21,875 nucleotides of DNA from CAZDYP01 sp964509505 (GCA_964509505.1 CAZDYP010000079.1:1-21875), one strand, 5' to 3'. Shown: positions 14,987 to 21,627, numbered from the stretch's first letter. Numbers and translations are program-made. Notes: a model not told the origin generated them from the letters alone.

Positions 14987-15724
14987 CTACACCCACAATC
15001 CCCCATGCACATTCAACACTTCGCCGTTGATGTAGCTCGCTTCGTCGGAGGCGAGAAATGCGACAGCCGCGGCAATCTCGGCGGGTGTGCCCAAGCGCCG
15101 CAAGGGAATCGTGGTGGGCATGGTTCGGCGTGTCTCGTCTGAGGTTGCTGCGGTGTCAATGTAGCCGGGGTTGATGCAGTTGACGCGGATGCCAAAGGGA
15201 CCTTCGGTGTGCGCGAGCGACCGTGTCAACACGACGACGCCGACCTTGGCGATGTGATACGCGGCGACGTTAGGCGCGCTGCGCGCGAGCTCCGCATTCG
15301 CCGCGCCGAAGTTGATGATGCAGCCTTGTCGTCGCGCGCGCAGCGCGGGCAACGCAAACTTGCAACAATAAAACGCGCTCGATAGGTTGTCGTTCAATTG
15401 GCGCTGCCATTCCTCGATGCTCGTATCGAAAGCCGATTTCACCAGCCAGGGACCCGCGTTGTTCACCAACACGTCGAGCTGCCCGAAGCGTTGCAACGTC
15501 TCGTCAATCAACTGCTTCGCTTCGTCAGGCTTGCCGACATCGGCGCGTACGGCGATGGAGGCGGGCGCGTGCGTGTGGAGGCGCGCGAGCGTTTGTTCCG
15601 CCGCCGCTTGATTCACGCGATAGTTGATGACGACGGTATAGCCGTCGCGCGCCAACCGTTCGACGATTGCCGCGCCGATGTGGCGCGCGCTGCCCGTGAC
15701 CACTGCGATGCGAGAGCTGGGCAT
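14987..15724 (-). CDS. Short-chain dehydrogenase/reductase lacking the usual catalytic Ser
   Basis: 245 residues from the ATG at 15724; a GTG five codons upstream lies in a repeat and is less likely. Residue numbers here count from that GTG. The cofactor motif is TGSARHIG (15-22), NNAG at 93-96, and the catalytic Tyr161-x3-Lys165 in AAYHIAKVG. The C-terminus has INPGYIDT and the usual YINGEVLNVHGG. The classical Ser, 13 residues before the Tyr, is replaced (INFGAANAE, Asn148). Together with the TGSARxIG form of the loop this resembles the pteridine-reductase (FolM/PTR1) side of the family more than FabG. It should be an NADP(H)-dependent reductase; substrate unknown. Confidence 0.85.
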   Translation of the reverse strand: MPSSRIAVVTGSARHIGAAIVERLARDGYTVVINYRVNQAAAEQTLARLHTHAPASIAVRADVGKPDEAKQLIDETLQRFGQLDVLVNNAGPWLVKSAFDTSIEEWQRQLNDNLSSAFYCCKFALPALRARRQGCIINFGAANAELARSAPNVAAYHIAKVGVVVLTRSLAHTEGPFGIRVNCINPGYIDTAATSDETRRTMPTTIPLRRLGTPAEIAAAVAFLASDEASYINGEVLNVHGGLWV

Positions 15725-15735
15725 AGTAGAATCCA

Positions 15736-15794
15736 GCACCCTGAGCTGGTCGAAGGGCGATTTGTCAGTGCATCCTTTGACCAGCTCAGGCTGC
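15736..15794. repeat. Inverted repeat of the CCTGAGCTGGTC type
   Basis: Arms 15736-15756 and 15774-15794 pair with two mismatches in 21 and enclose a 17-base loop. The core CCTGAGCTGGTCGAAGG is the element that gives STSSG/FDQL-like spurious ORFs in many genomes. It occupies the spacer between the DUF2652 gene and the SDR. It could act as a transcript-stabilising or attenuating hairpin, but has no T-tract. Confidence 0.75.
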
Positions 15795-15800
15795 TTACAT

Positions 15801-16547
15801 TTACTGTGAGAGCAACGGCAGATGGTTGAATTTGCCTGCGCGCCTCAGACCCAGCTTCGTCAAGAGGGTATGGAGTCCCAGCCGATTGTTCCAATCTTTC
15901 GCTATCGGCTTGTGCTGTGCTTTGTACTCCGCGATGTATTTTTCTGCGCTCGGCGGGAAATAGGTGTAAGTTTTCACGTTCCCAATCGCCTCGTATTGCT
16001 CTGCGCCTTCGGTCACGGCAATTTGCTCGGGGAACATGATGTCTCGATACGCGCTCTCCGTCAACAAAATGTATTCGTGAGCTGGCACAGAATTTTTCAG
16101 TAAGCGATGCACGATGATGACATCCACGCCCGACAGCTCCTCGAAGCGTCCCATTTGATAGAACAATGCCACGCCGCTATGCGCGATGAGCTTGAGTTTC
16201 AATTTATCAATGTTGCTGCAGGTGCCGCATTGACATTGATGCGAGAGCGACAGTTCCGCCACTTTGGAGGAAAACACCTCGAAGAAGCGCAGTAACTTCA
16301 CGCCGATCTGTCGTCGTATTGCTTCCCAGTCCATCTGGTGATGTTCTTTGACGGCGTAGAGGAACACCGCATCGCCTTCCAGCTTGGCGACTTCGAGCGG
16401 AATCTCGACTTGCTTGATGATGGTCTGCACCAACTCGCCGATGATCCATTGTCCATGCGTCAACTCGTTGCGGCTGGAGACCATGAACTGGGTGTAGCCG
16501 CTGATGTCGGCAATGATCAACACCACGTGTTCTTCGCCGGTTGCCAT
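15801..16547 (-). CDS. DUF2652 protein with a class III cyclase-like fold
   Basis: 248 residues. The start VVLIIADISGYTQFM (8-22) and KLEGDAVFLYA (55-65) are the two Asp-bearing strands of class III cyclases (Asp14, Asp59; Lys55 nearby). HSGVALFY (123-130) and SGVDVIIVHRLLKNS (139-153) correspond to the C-terminal half, where the family's N-x3-R pair is not conserved (His147-Arg148). A cysteine cluster HQCQCGTC (103-110) inserted in the middle may bind metal. I recognise the DUF2652 family, whose activity is not established. The ATG follows the stop of the ferredoxin-cyclase after one base (TGAGATG), implying coupled translation and perhaps a complex. Confidence 0.82.
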   Translation of the reverse strand: MATGEEHVVLIIADISGYTQFMVSSRNELTHGQWIIGELVQTIIKQVEIPLEVAKLEGDAVFLYAVKEHHQMDWEAIRRQIGVKLLRFFEVFSSKVAELSLSHQCQCGTCSNIDKLKLKLIAHSGVALFYQMGRFEELSGVDVIIVHRLLKNSVPAHEYILLTESAYRDIMFPEQIAVTEGAEQYEAIGNVKTYTYFPPSAEKYIAEYKAQHKPIAKDWNNRLGLHTLLTKLGLRRAGKFNHLPLLSQ

Positions 16548-16548
16548 C

Positions 16549-17487
16549 TCATCCCTCCTGTGTGGGCTGCGCCAAGCCGATAACCTCGTAGAGCAGATAC
16601 TCGCCGGTCTTGCCCTTGACCGTCACACGGATCCAGCGATTCACCAGCACGTCGCTTTTCACGAGGTTGTACGTTTCCTCTGAAATCAAGAACCGTGTGC
16701 CTGCTTCTTTGTTCGCAGATTCGATGCGGCTGGCATAGTTCACGGCGTCGCCAATCGCCGTCACCTTTTGGCTGTCGGCGGCGCCCAATGCGCCGACGAC
16801 CACATTGCCATAATGCACGCCGATGCCGATGTCGAAGACGCGCCCATAGACGAGCTGCAAATACGACTTGAACTCGTCCATCGCGTGCAACATGTCGAGT
16901 CCCGCTTTGATGGCGTTGAGCGCCGCGCCCGCGCTTTGTTCCATGCCGAACAACGCCATGAGCCCATCGCCCATGTAGTTGTAAATGCTGCCGCCATATT
17001 GATTGATGACGTGACCCATGTGATTGAAGTAGCGATTCAAAACATGGATGACATCGTAAGGCGGTAGATTTTCGACAAAGGCTGTGAAGCCGCGAATGTC
17101 GGAGAACAAAATGGCGATGTCTTTCTCTTCGCCCACGTCGGCGTTGACGGTGACGCCTTCGCGCAGCTGACTGGTGAGCTCGATGTCCTCGGCGTCAATG
17201 ACGAGGCGGCGCAACTTCACATTCCCCATCGGCGCGGTCTGGCAAGCGAGGCGAATGTTGGGCGGAAAGTGCAATTTGTTCGCCATGAGTTGCTCGCGCT
17301 CATTGCGTGGCGGACAATGCTCAAGCCCTTCGAGAATGAACACGCGACAGGTCGAACAACGCGCGCGTCCGCCGCAGACGCGCGTGTGGGCAATTTCGTG
17401 GCGCAACGAGGCGCGCAAAATCGTTTCGTTGTTCTCGACGTCGAGCTCAACGGTTTTGTCGTCGGGGAGATAATGAATCGTGGGCAT
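16549..17487 (-). CDS. 2Fe-2S ferredoxin-adenylate/guanylate cyclase fusion
   Basis: 312 residues from the ATG at 17487 (AAAGG upstream; the open frame before it is repeat sequence). Residues 1-97 are a 2Fe-2S ferredoxin domain with Cys38-x5-Cys44-x2-Cys47 and Cys82. Residues about 120-305 are a class III cyclase with metal-binding Asp130 (FSDIRGF) and Asp174 (NYMGDGLMALFG), and Asp247/Asn250/Arg254 in IGDAVNYASR. The adenine-selecting Lys is Asn170 here, so the nucleotide preference is open. Ferredoxin-cyclase fusions are known in bacteria, and the cluster presumably ties cyclase output to redox or oxygen state. It is coupled to the DUF2652 gene. Confidence 0.9.
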   Translation of the reverse strand: MPTIHYLPDDKTVELDVENNETILRASLRHEIAHTRVCGGRARCSTCRVFILEGLEHCPPRNEREQLMANKLHFPPNIRLACQTAPMGNVKLRRLVIDAEDIELTSQLREGVTVNADVGEEKDIAILFSDIRGFTAFVENLPPYDVIHVLNRYFNHMGHVINQYGGSIYNYMGDGLMALFGMEQSAGAALNAIKAGLDMLHAMDEFKSYLQLVYGRVFDIGIGVHYGNVVVGALGAADSQKVTAIGDAVNYASRIESANKEAGTRFLISEETYNLVKSDVLVNRWIRVTVKGKTGEYLLYEVIGLAQPTQEG

Positions 17488-17524
17488 GATGAACCTTTCG
17501 AGTGAAAATAATACGCTCTCATTT

Positions 17525-17586
17525 AACCGCAAAGACGCGCAGAGCGCAAAGAGGTAGATGCTCTTGCGCTCTGTGCGCCATCGCAA
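17525..17586. repeat. Dispersed CGCAAAG-type inverted repeat
   Basis: GCAAAGACGCGCAGAGCGCA on the left and GCGCTCTGTGCGCC on the right form a long imperfect hairpin around GTAGATG. It is in the 269-base region between the ferredoxin-cyclase start and the tRNA gene, 37 bases upstream of the former. The CGCAAAGACGC-type word is one I associate with intergenic repeats in Chloroflexota. Confidence 0.65.
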
Positions 17587-17684
17587 AAATATGTTGAGAT
17601 TTTTTCGAGTCTGCGCTGAGACCTGAAAGACCGCTGAAGGGCGTAACTGAGATTCTAACATCAATCAGACCGTGAGGCAATGAT

Positions 17685-17712
17685 TTGACAGCGCCATACG
17701 CCATTGTAAAAT
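17685..17712 (+). promoter_or_regulatory. Sigma70-type promoter of tRNA-Leu
   Basis: Consensus TTGACA (17685-17690), a 16-base spacer and TAAAAT (17707-17712) place the start of transcription near 17719, about 38 bases before the mature tRNA 5' end. Confidence 0.7.
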
Positions 17713-17756
17713 GTTTCACGACAACGCACCCTAATCAACCAGATCCGTTTTGCAAC

Positions 17757-17840
17757 GGGCGAGTGGCGGAATGGCAGACGCGCGACACTTAAAATGTTGT
17801 GTCACTCGGTGACGTGTGGGTTCAAGTCCCTCCTCGCCCA
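17757..17840 (+). tRNA. tRNA-Leu(UAA)
   Basis: The 84 bases fold as a class II tRNA. The acceptor GGGCGAG/CTCGCCC is followed by discriminator A. The D-stem is GCG/CGC. The anticodon stem CGACA/TGTTG has loop CTTAAAA (anticodon TAA at 17790-17792). The long variable arm is GTCAC-TCG-GTGAC, and the T-loop is TTCAAGT. The T-stem has one T-T mismatch (17817 with 17831). CCA is not encoded. The HNH gene starts 22 bases downstream, so the two are probably co-transcribed. Confidence 0.93.
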
Positions 17841-17861
17841 AAATTGTCGGGAGTGAAAATC

Positions 17862-18371
17862 GTGAACGCCAGTGTGCTGGTGCTCAATGCGACGTACGAG
17901 CCGCTCAACGTCGTCTCGGTGCGGCGCGCGATGGTGTTGTTGCTCAAAGAGAAAGCCGAAGTCGTCGAGGCGACGGAGGCGAGGTTGCGCGCCGAGCGCG
18001 TCAGCTATCCATATCCACTCGTCATTCGCCTCGTGTCCTACGTGAAAGTGCCGCGTCAATTGTCGTTGCCGCTCACGCGGCGCACGGTGTTGGCGCGCGA
18101 CCAATACACCTGTCAATACTGCGGTGCGCAACCCGGCAAAAACAACCTCACCGTTGACCACGTCATCCCCCGCTCCAAAGGCGGCCTCACCCTCTGGGAG
18201 AATGTGGTCACGGCTTGCGGACCTTGCAACCAACGCAAGGGCAACCGCACCCTCCATGAATCAGGTCTGAGCCTCCACAACAAGCTCACACGTCCACGGT
18301 ATATCGCGCTGGTGTTGTTGGGTTACGCCAATGCGCCGAATGCGTGGCATAAGTACTTGCAAGGGATTTGA
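17862..18371 (+). CDS. HNH endonuclease-domain protein
   Basis: 169 residues from the GTG at 17862, chosen because GGGAG lies eight bases upstream. A GTG three codons earlier is too close to that SD, and longer frames run into the tRNA. The N-terminal part (VLVLNATYEPLNVVSVRRAM) is the typical lead-in of the small bacterial HNH family. The nuclease core has CQYCG, the VDHVIPRSKGG segment with the catalytic His, a central Asn (WENVVTACGPCN), and the second CxxC, so both zinc-binding pairs and the metal-binding HNH residues are present. Such genes are common free-standing housekeeping-like loci in Chloroflexota, actinobacteria and cyanobacteria. The DNA target is unknown. Confidence 0.88.
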   Translation: MNASVLVLNATYEPLNVVSVRRAMVLLLKEKAEVVEATEARLRAERVSYPYPLVIRLVSYVKVPRQLSLPLTRRTVLARDQYTCQYCGAQPGKNNLTVDHVIPRSKGGLTLWENVVTACGPCNQRKGNRTLHESGLSLHNKLTRPRYIALVLLGYANAPNAWHKYLQGI

Positions 18372-18431
18372 CAGCGCAGGGTTACAGTTTCGCTCGCATT
18401 GGACGTGAGACTATCTCCCAGATTTTGATAT

Positions 18432-18454
18432 GAAGTTTCAAAAATAATATGGGG
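18432..18454. repeat. Left copy of a 23-bp direct repeat
   Basis: GAAGTTTCAAAAA followed by TAATATGGGG matches 18548-18570 with one inserted A and two substitutions. The two copies flank the hairpin at 18461-18507. Confidence 0.5.
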
Positions 18455-18460
18455 CGCGCT

Positions 18461-18507
18461 CTCGACGTTGTTGGTCGCGCGCCGATGGCGCGACACACCA
18501 CGTCGAG
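18461..18507. repeat. Large hairpin in the post-HNH spacer
   Basis: Arms 18461-18480 and 18488-18507 pair at 17 of 20 positions around a seven-base loop GCCGATG. The outer eight bases (CTCGACGT/ACGTCGAG) and inner six (TCGCGC/GCGCGA) are perfect. There is no T-tract. Confidence 0.6.
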
Positions 18508-18553
18508 AACGCCGCCGCCTCAGCCGGCACGATTTCTGCGCATGAGCGAAGTT
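18504..18553. repeat. Copy 2 of the about 50-bp dispersed repeat
   Basis: This segment aligns without gaps to 136-185 (39 of 50 identical by hand count). It starts at the end of the preceding hairpin and runs into the right copy of the 23-bp direct repeat. Confidence 0.6.
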
Positions 18554-18570
18554 TCAAAAAATCATACGGG
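18548..18570. repeat. Right copy of a 23-bp direct repeat
   Basis: GAAGTTTCAAAAAA followed by TCATACGGG. See 18432-18454 for its partner, 116 bases upstream. The pair could be the target-site-like borders of an element or an internal duplication. Confidence 0.5.
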
Positions 18571-18585
18571 TATGGAGCGCAGGGG

Positions 18586-18635
18586 TAGGACAAGTTTTTA
18601 ACTTGTCCACGCGGGCAAGTCGCAAACTTGCCCTA
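18586..18635. repeat. Double-hairpin palindromic repeat
   Basis: Two perfect hairpins stand in a row. GGACAAGTT-TTT-AACTTGTCC occupies 18588-18608 and GGGCAAGT-CGCAA-ACTTGCCC occupies 18613-18633. The whole is bounded by TAGG and CCTA, so the outer ends also pair. The shape is that of a small non-autonomous element or REP-like sequence. Confidence 0.75.
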
Positions 18636-18803
18636 CATCTGCGCAGGTGTCCACTGTGACCAATGTCAGCGCCTATCAAACGGCGACGTTGCGCTTGAAG
18701 CGCGCCGATGGCGCGATAGTCTATCTGACCAACACCGCAGTCGCGCGCGTCGGCATGGGCAGTGCTATCATTAGCTACACGACGTTAGGGGATGCGCGCA
18801 ACG

Positions 18804-18995
18804 CTACGACCCGGTTGGCGCCCTACTATCGAGGGCGGGCAGTGGCGCGAGCGTGTTCGGCTTCATGTTCCCAGCTGCTTGACTATCCGACCATGCGACA
18901 TTCAACTTTAACGCCATGCCTTGCTCCCCGCCTGTGTAGCGCCAGTGCACCAACACATCTGTCCGCTTCCGCCCTAACCCATACTCTGAAATGCT
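18804..18995 (-). pseudogene. Relic of an AAA-ATPase/PD-(D/E)XK-type gene
   Basis: A minus-strand frame contains SISEYGLGRKRTDVLVHWRY followed by TGGEQGMALKLNVAW. This resembles the C-terminal nuclease-like domain attached to some AAA-like ATPases, where a YGLGRxRTDLLI strand precedes a conserved ExK strand. Here the ELK position reads KLN and the sequence then loses family character, with no start available because the DUF2079 gene begins at 19035 on the other strand. I infer a decayed fragment. The family call rests on memory of the motif. Confidence 0.35.
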
Positions 18996-19034
18996 TCTTC
19001 TTATTTTGTCCCATTCACAGTAAAATCCCTCTCG

Positions 19035-21005
19035 ATGTCGCACTTCAAAAAACTCAGTCTCCCCGCGTGGTTGCTCGTGGTTGCGATGCTGTTGCACTTC
19101 GCGCTTTTTGTCTCGTTGGGTCTCGCCGAACATGACTCGCTCCGCACCTTCTTCGACCTCACTGACCTCAGCCAAGCGACGTGGAACACGTTGCAGGGGC
19201 GCCCCTTCGCGCTCAGCAACACCGAAGGCGTCACGAGTCGTCTCGGCATTCACGTCGAGCTCATCATCGTGCTCGTCGCGCCATTCTATTTGATTTATAA
19301 CGATGCGCGCACGCTCATCGTCTTGCAAACTGTCTGCCTCACCCTTGCCGCGTGGCCGATTTACGTGTTGGCGAAAGATATTTTCGCGCGTTCAAACTTG
19401 TCAGGTTTAGCTGCATGCTGGGCGGCGTTGACGATTGCGCTCATGTATTTGCTGCATCCCGCCGTCGGCGGCAGCTCGATGCAGCTGCTCAACTTCGTCG
19501 TGTGGGCGACGCCATTCCTCGCGGCGGCGTTCTTGATGTTGCGGCGCAGGCAGTTCAAATGGTTCTGGCTGTTCGCAGTGCTCGTGATGCTGTGCAAAGA
19601 AGATGTGCCGTTGCTTGTCGCGCTCATGGGCGTCTATGCGCTCATCGTGTTGCGCGAATGGAAGCAAGGCATTGCTGTCATCGTCGTCGCGCTTGGTTAC
19701 TTCTACGTCGCCAACTACGTCATCTTGCCGACGTTCAGCCCCGCAGGGCAATCCATCTTCCTCAAGCGTTATGGCGTGTTGGGCGACACGCTCACGCAAG
19801 TCATCCTCAGCCCCTTCACACGCCCGCGCGATTTTCTCGACGTGGCGCTGCGCGAACGCAACTTCACCTATCTGTGGCACAGCTTCGCGGCGACAGGTTT
19901 CCTCAACCTCTTCGAACCTATCACGTTGTTCCTCTCGTCGCCAACGCTTGCCATCAATTTGCTTAGCGATTTTCCGCCGAACCAGGAGCCCGACATCTAT
20001 TACACCGTTCCGCTCGTGCCGTTCTGGTTGGCAGGCACGGCGACGGTGATGGCGTTCATCTTGCGTTTCGCCGCGCGTCGCCAATGGAACGTGCGCTATG
20101 TCGTCGGCGGCTTATGCGCGTTCATCTTGGTAAGCGCGGGACTGAATCATCTGGCGGTGGGACGCTCGCCCATTGGCGGTTACTACGTGCCACCTGAGGT
20201 GACGCCACACACCTTGCGCGCTGAATCGTTCCGCATGATAATTCCAGAGACAGCCTCGTTGTCCGCGCATCCCTTCTTGAATCCGCATTACAGCACGCGC
20301 GAGAAACTCTACATTTTCCCACGGATGGCAGATGCGGAATATGCGCTGCTCGATGTAACGACGGAGAACTCGATGCACCCCAACGACTTGCGCGCTTCCA
20401 TTGCCGACTTGTTGGCAAATGGGTATGGCATTGCCGCTGCGCGTGATGGTTACATTGTCTTACGGCATGGCGAAGCGAACAAGACCCTGCCCGATGCGTT
20501 TTACGATTTCGCGCGCGTCACGCATCCACAGCCGCAGTATGGCGCCGACTTCACGTTTGGCGATAGCATCAAACTCATTGGCTATGACCTCGTCGCTATG
20601 CCACGCGACACGACGCTGCTTGGCGGACGCAAGGTGCAAGCGCGATTTTATTGGCAAGTCTTGCGTGCGCCCGACAAAGCGTTGCGTCTCTATCCATTTT
20701 TTTACAACGACGAGGGACAAATCATCGAGGATACGTCATTGCGCGTGATGATTGCGACGGTGTGGTATCCGCCGCAGCAGTGGCGCGCAGGCGAAATCAT
20801 CCGCACCGACATGTGGCCCTGGAACATCGGCGACGAATTTCATTTGGGGGTAGGAATTGTCGAGGGGAAAAATTGGGACGCGAAGGGCAGGCGGTTGCCT
20901 GTGAGCGGAGGGGATGCCACACACCATGCGCGCGATGGCACCTGGGTATCGTTAGGCGACTATCGGTGGGAAGGCAAACGGCTCAAAGCCGCGCACGAGA
21001 AATAA
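19035..21005 (+). CDS. DUF2079 polytopic membrane protein
   Basis: 656 residues. The first about 390 hold roughly nine TM helices, starting at 11-32 (WLLVVAMLLHFALFVSLGLA). They include the DUF2079 hallmarks FFDLTDLSQATWNTLQGRPF (39-58), HVELIIVLVAPFYLIY and KEDVPLLVALMGVYAL. A soluble domain follows, and the last about 140 residues contain FGDSIKLIGYDL and FYWQVLRAP, a beta-rich module I associate with Chloroflexota GT39-like and DUF2079 proteins. DUF2079 proteins resemble GT-C glycosyltransferases but their substrate is not established. No SD precedes the ATG. A TAAAAT lies eight bases upstream, suggesting a leaderless transcript. The gene ends just before a terminator that serves the opposite strand. 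Confidence 0.88.
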   Translation: MSHFKKLSLPAWLLVVAMLLHFALFVSLGLAEHDSLRTFFDLTDLSQATWNTLQGRPFALSNTEGVTSRLGIHVELIIVLVAPFYLIYNDARTLIVLQTVCLTLAAWPIYVLAKDIFARSNLSGLAACWAALTIALMYLLHPAVGGSSMQLLNFVVWATPFLAAAFLMLRRRQFKWFWLFAVLVMLCKEDVPLLVALMGVYALIVLREWKQGIAVIVVALGYFYVANYVILPTFSPAGQSIFLKRYGVLGDTLTQVILSPFTRPRDFLDVALRERNFTYLWHSFAATGFLNLFEPITLFLSSPTLAINLLSDFPPNQEPDIYYTVPLVPFWLAGTATVMAFILRFAARRQWNVRYVVGGLCAFILVSAGLNHLAVGRSPIGGYYVPPEVTPHTLRAESFRMIIPETASLSAHPFLNPHYSTREKLYIFPRMADAEYALLDVTTENSMHPNDLRASIADLLANGYGIAAARDGYIVLRHGEANKTLPDAFYDFARVTHPQPQYGADFTFGDSIKLIGYDLVAMPRDTTLLGGRKVQARFYWQVLRAPDKALRLYPFFYNDEGQIIEDTSLRVMIATVWYPPQQWRAGEIIRTDMWPWNIGDEFHLGVGIVEGKNWDAKGRRLPVSGGDATHHARDGTWVSLGDYRWEGKRLKAAHEK

Positions 21006-21039
21006 AAAAACCTTGCGAGGGGTTTAACCCCTCGCAAGG
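21004..21039 (-). terminator. Intrinsic terminator of the TraR/DksA gene
   Basis: A perfect 12-bp stem CCTTGCGAGGGG/CCCCTCGCAAGG (21011-21039) with a TTTAA loop is followed on the minus strand by seven T residues (A-run 21004-21010). It starts eight bases past the minus-strand stop codon. On the plus strand the hairpin follows the DUF2079 stop but lacks a T-tract, so it may be only partly bidirectional. Confidence 0.9.
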
Positions 21040-21046
21040 CTAAATG

Positions 21047-21568
21047 TTAGCTATTGATAAACCCGCGCTTAAGCAACTTTTCGGTTTCGGCTTTGCATTT
21101 CACGCAGAGCGTCGTATCGGGCATCGCCTTCAAGCGCTCTGCGCTAATCTCCAAGCCACACCGCTCGCAGATGCCATATTGTCCTTGTTCCAGCGCCTTC
21201 AGCGCGTGATCTACCGAGTCAATCCGCTCTTCGAGCGATTCGATGACTGCCAAAATTTTCTCGCGCTCGTACACATCCGGGTCGCCATCTTCCGTGTCGT
21301 GTTCGATTTCGGTCTTCATCTGTTCCCGCAACCGCCCCAATTCATAACCCGCTTCCGCTCGCTCATGCAACAAGCGCTCTCGCTTTTCTTTTTTCGTCTC
21401 GACCTTGCTCGGCTTGTGATTTTCGTTTTTGGTTGACTTATTGACCTTTGTCTTCGCCGTTTTGCCGATGGTCTTGGTTATAGTTTTGCGAGGAGTTTTG
21501 CTTATGGGCTTGGTCGTGTTGCGAGTTGTTTTACTACCCCCCGCCGTCCTGCTTGTCTTAGCTTTCAT
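21047..21568 (-). CDS. TraR/DksA-family zinc-finger protein with Lys-rich N-terminal tail
   Basis: 173 residues from the ATG at 21568 (GGAGG seven bases upstream; the frame's earlier ATG at 21604 overlaps the -10 and is rejected). Residues 1-62 are a disordered Lys/Thr-rich tail with repeated KT words. Residues 63-130 are a coiled coil carrying EDGDPDVYEREK. A C4 zinc finger Cys134-x2-Cys137 and Cys155-x2-Cys158 ends the protein. DksA/TraR proteins insert a coiled coil into the RNA-polymerase secondary channel. The tail is absent from classical DksA and could bind nucleic acid. A strong promoter and terminator frame it as a single-gene unit. Confidence 0.88.
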   Translation of the reverse strand: MKAKTSRTAGGSKTTRNTTKPISKTPRKTITKTIGKTAKTKVNKSTKNENHKPSKVETKKEKRERLLHERAEAGYELGRLREQMKTEIEHDTEDGDPDVYEREKILAVIESLEERIDSVDHALKALEQGQYGICERCGLEISAERLKAMPDTTLCVKCKAETEKLLKRGFINS

Positions 21569-21594
21569 AGTTTGACCTCCATTATGAGCGCACT

Positions 21595-21623
21595 TATATA
21601 CCACTTTTTGCCCGCTGCGTCAA
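21595..21623 (-). promoter_or_regulatory. Sigma70-type promoter of the TraR/DksA gene
   Basis: On the minus strand TTGACG (21618-21623), a 17-base spacer and TATATA (21595-21600) give a near-consensus promoter about 20 bases before the predicted ribosome-binding site. Confidence 0.75.
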
Positions 21624-21627
21624 CGCA
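21616..21627. promoter_or_regulatory. Palindrome overlapping the traR-like -35 box (possible operator)
   Basis: TGCGT-CA-ACGCA is a perfect five-base dyad centred on the -35 of the minus-strand promoter and only nine bases from the -35 of the divergent dsbA-like promoter. A dimeric regulator bound here could affect both. It is short, so chance is possible. Confidence 0.35.

Noticed and set aside
18647..19135. Plus-strand 162-codon frame from a GTG
   Set aside because: The first about 60 residues look somewhat protein-like but match no family I know. The rest is low-quality sequence overlapping the DUF2079 start and the antisense relic. There is no SD.
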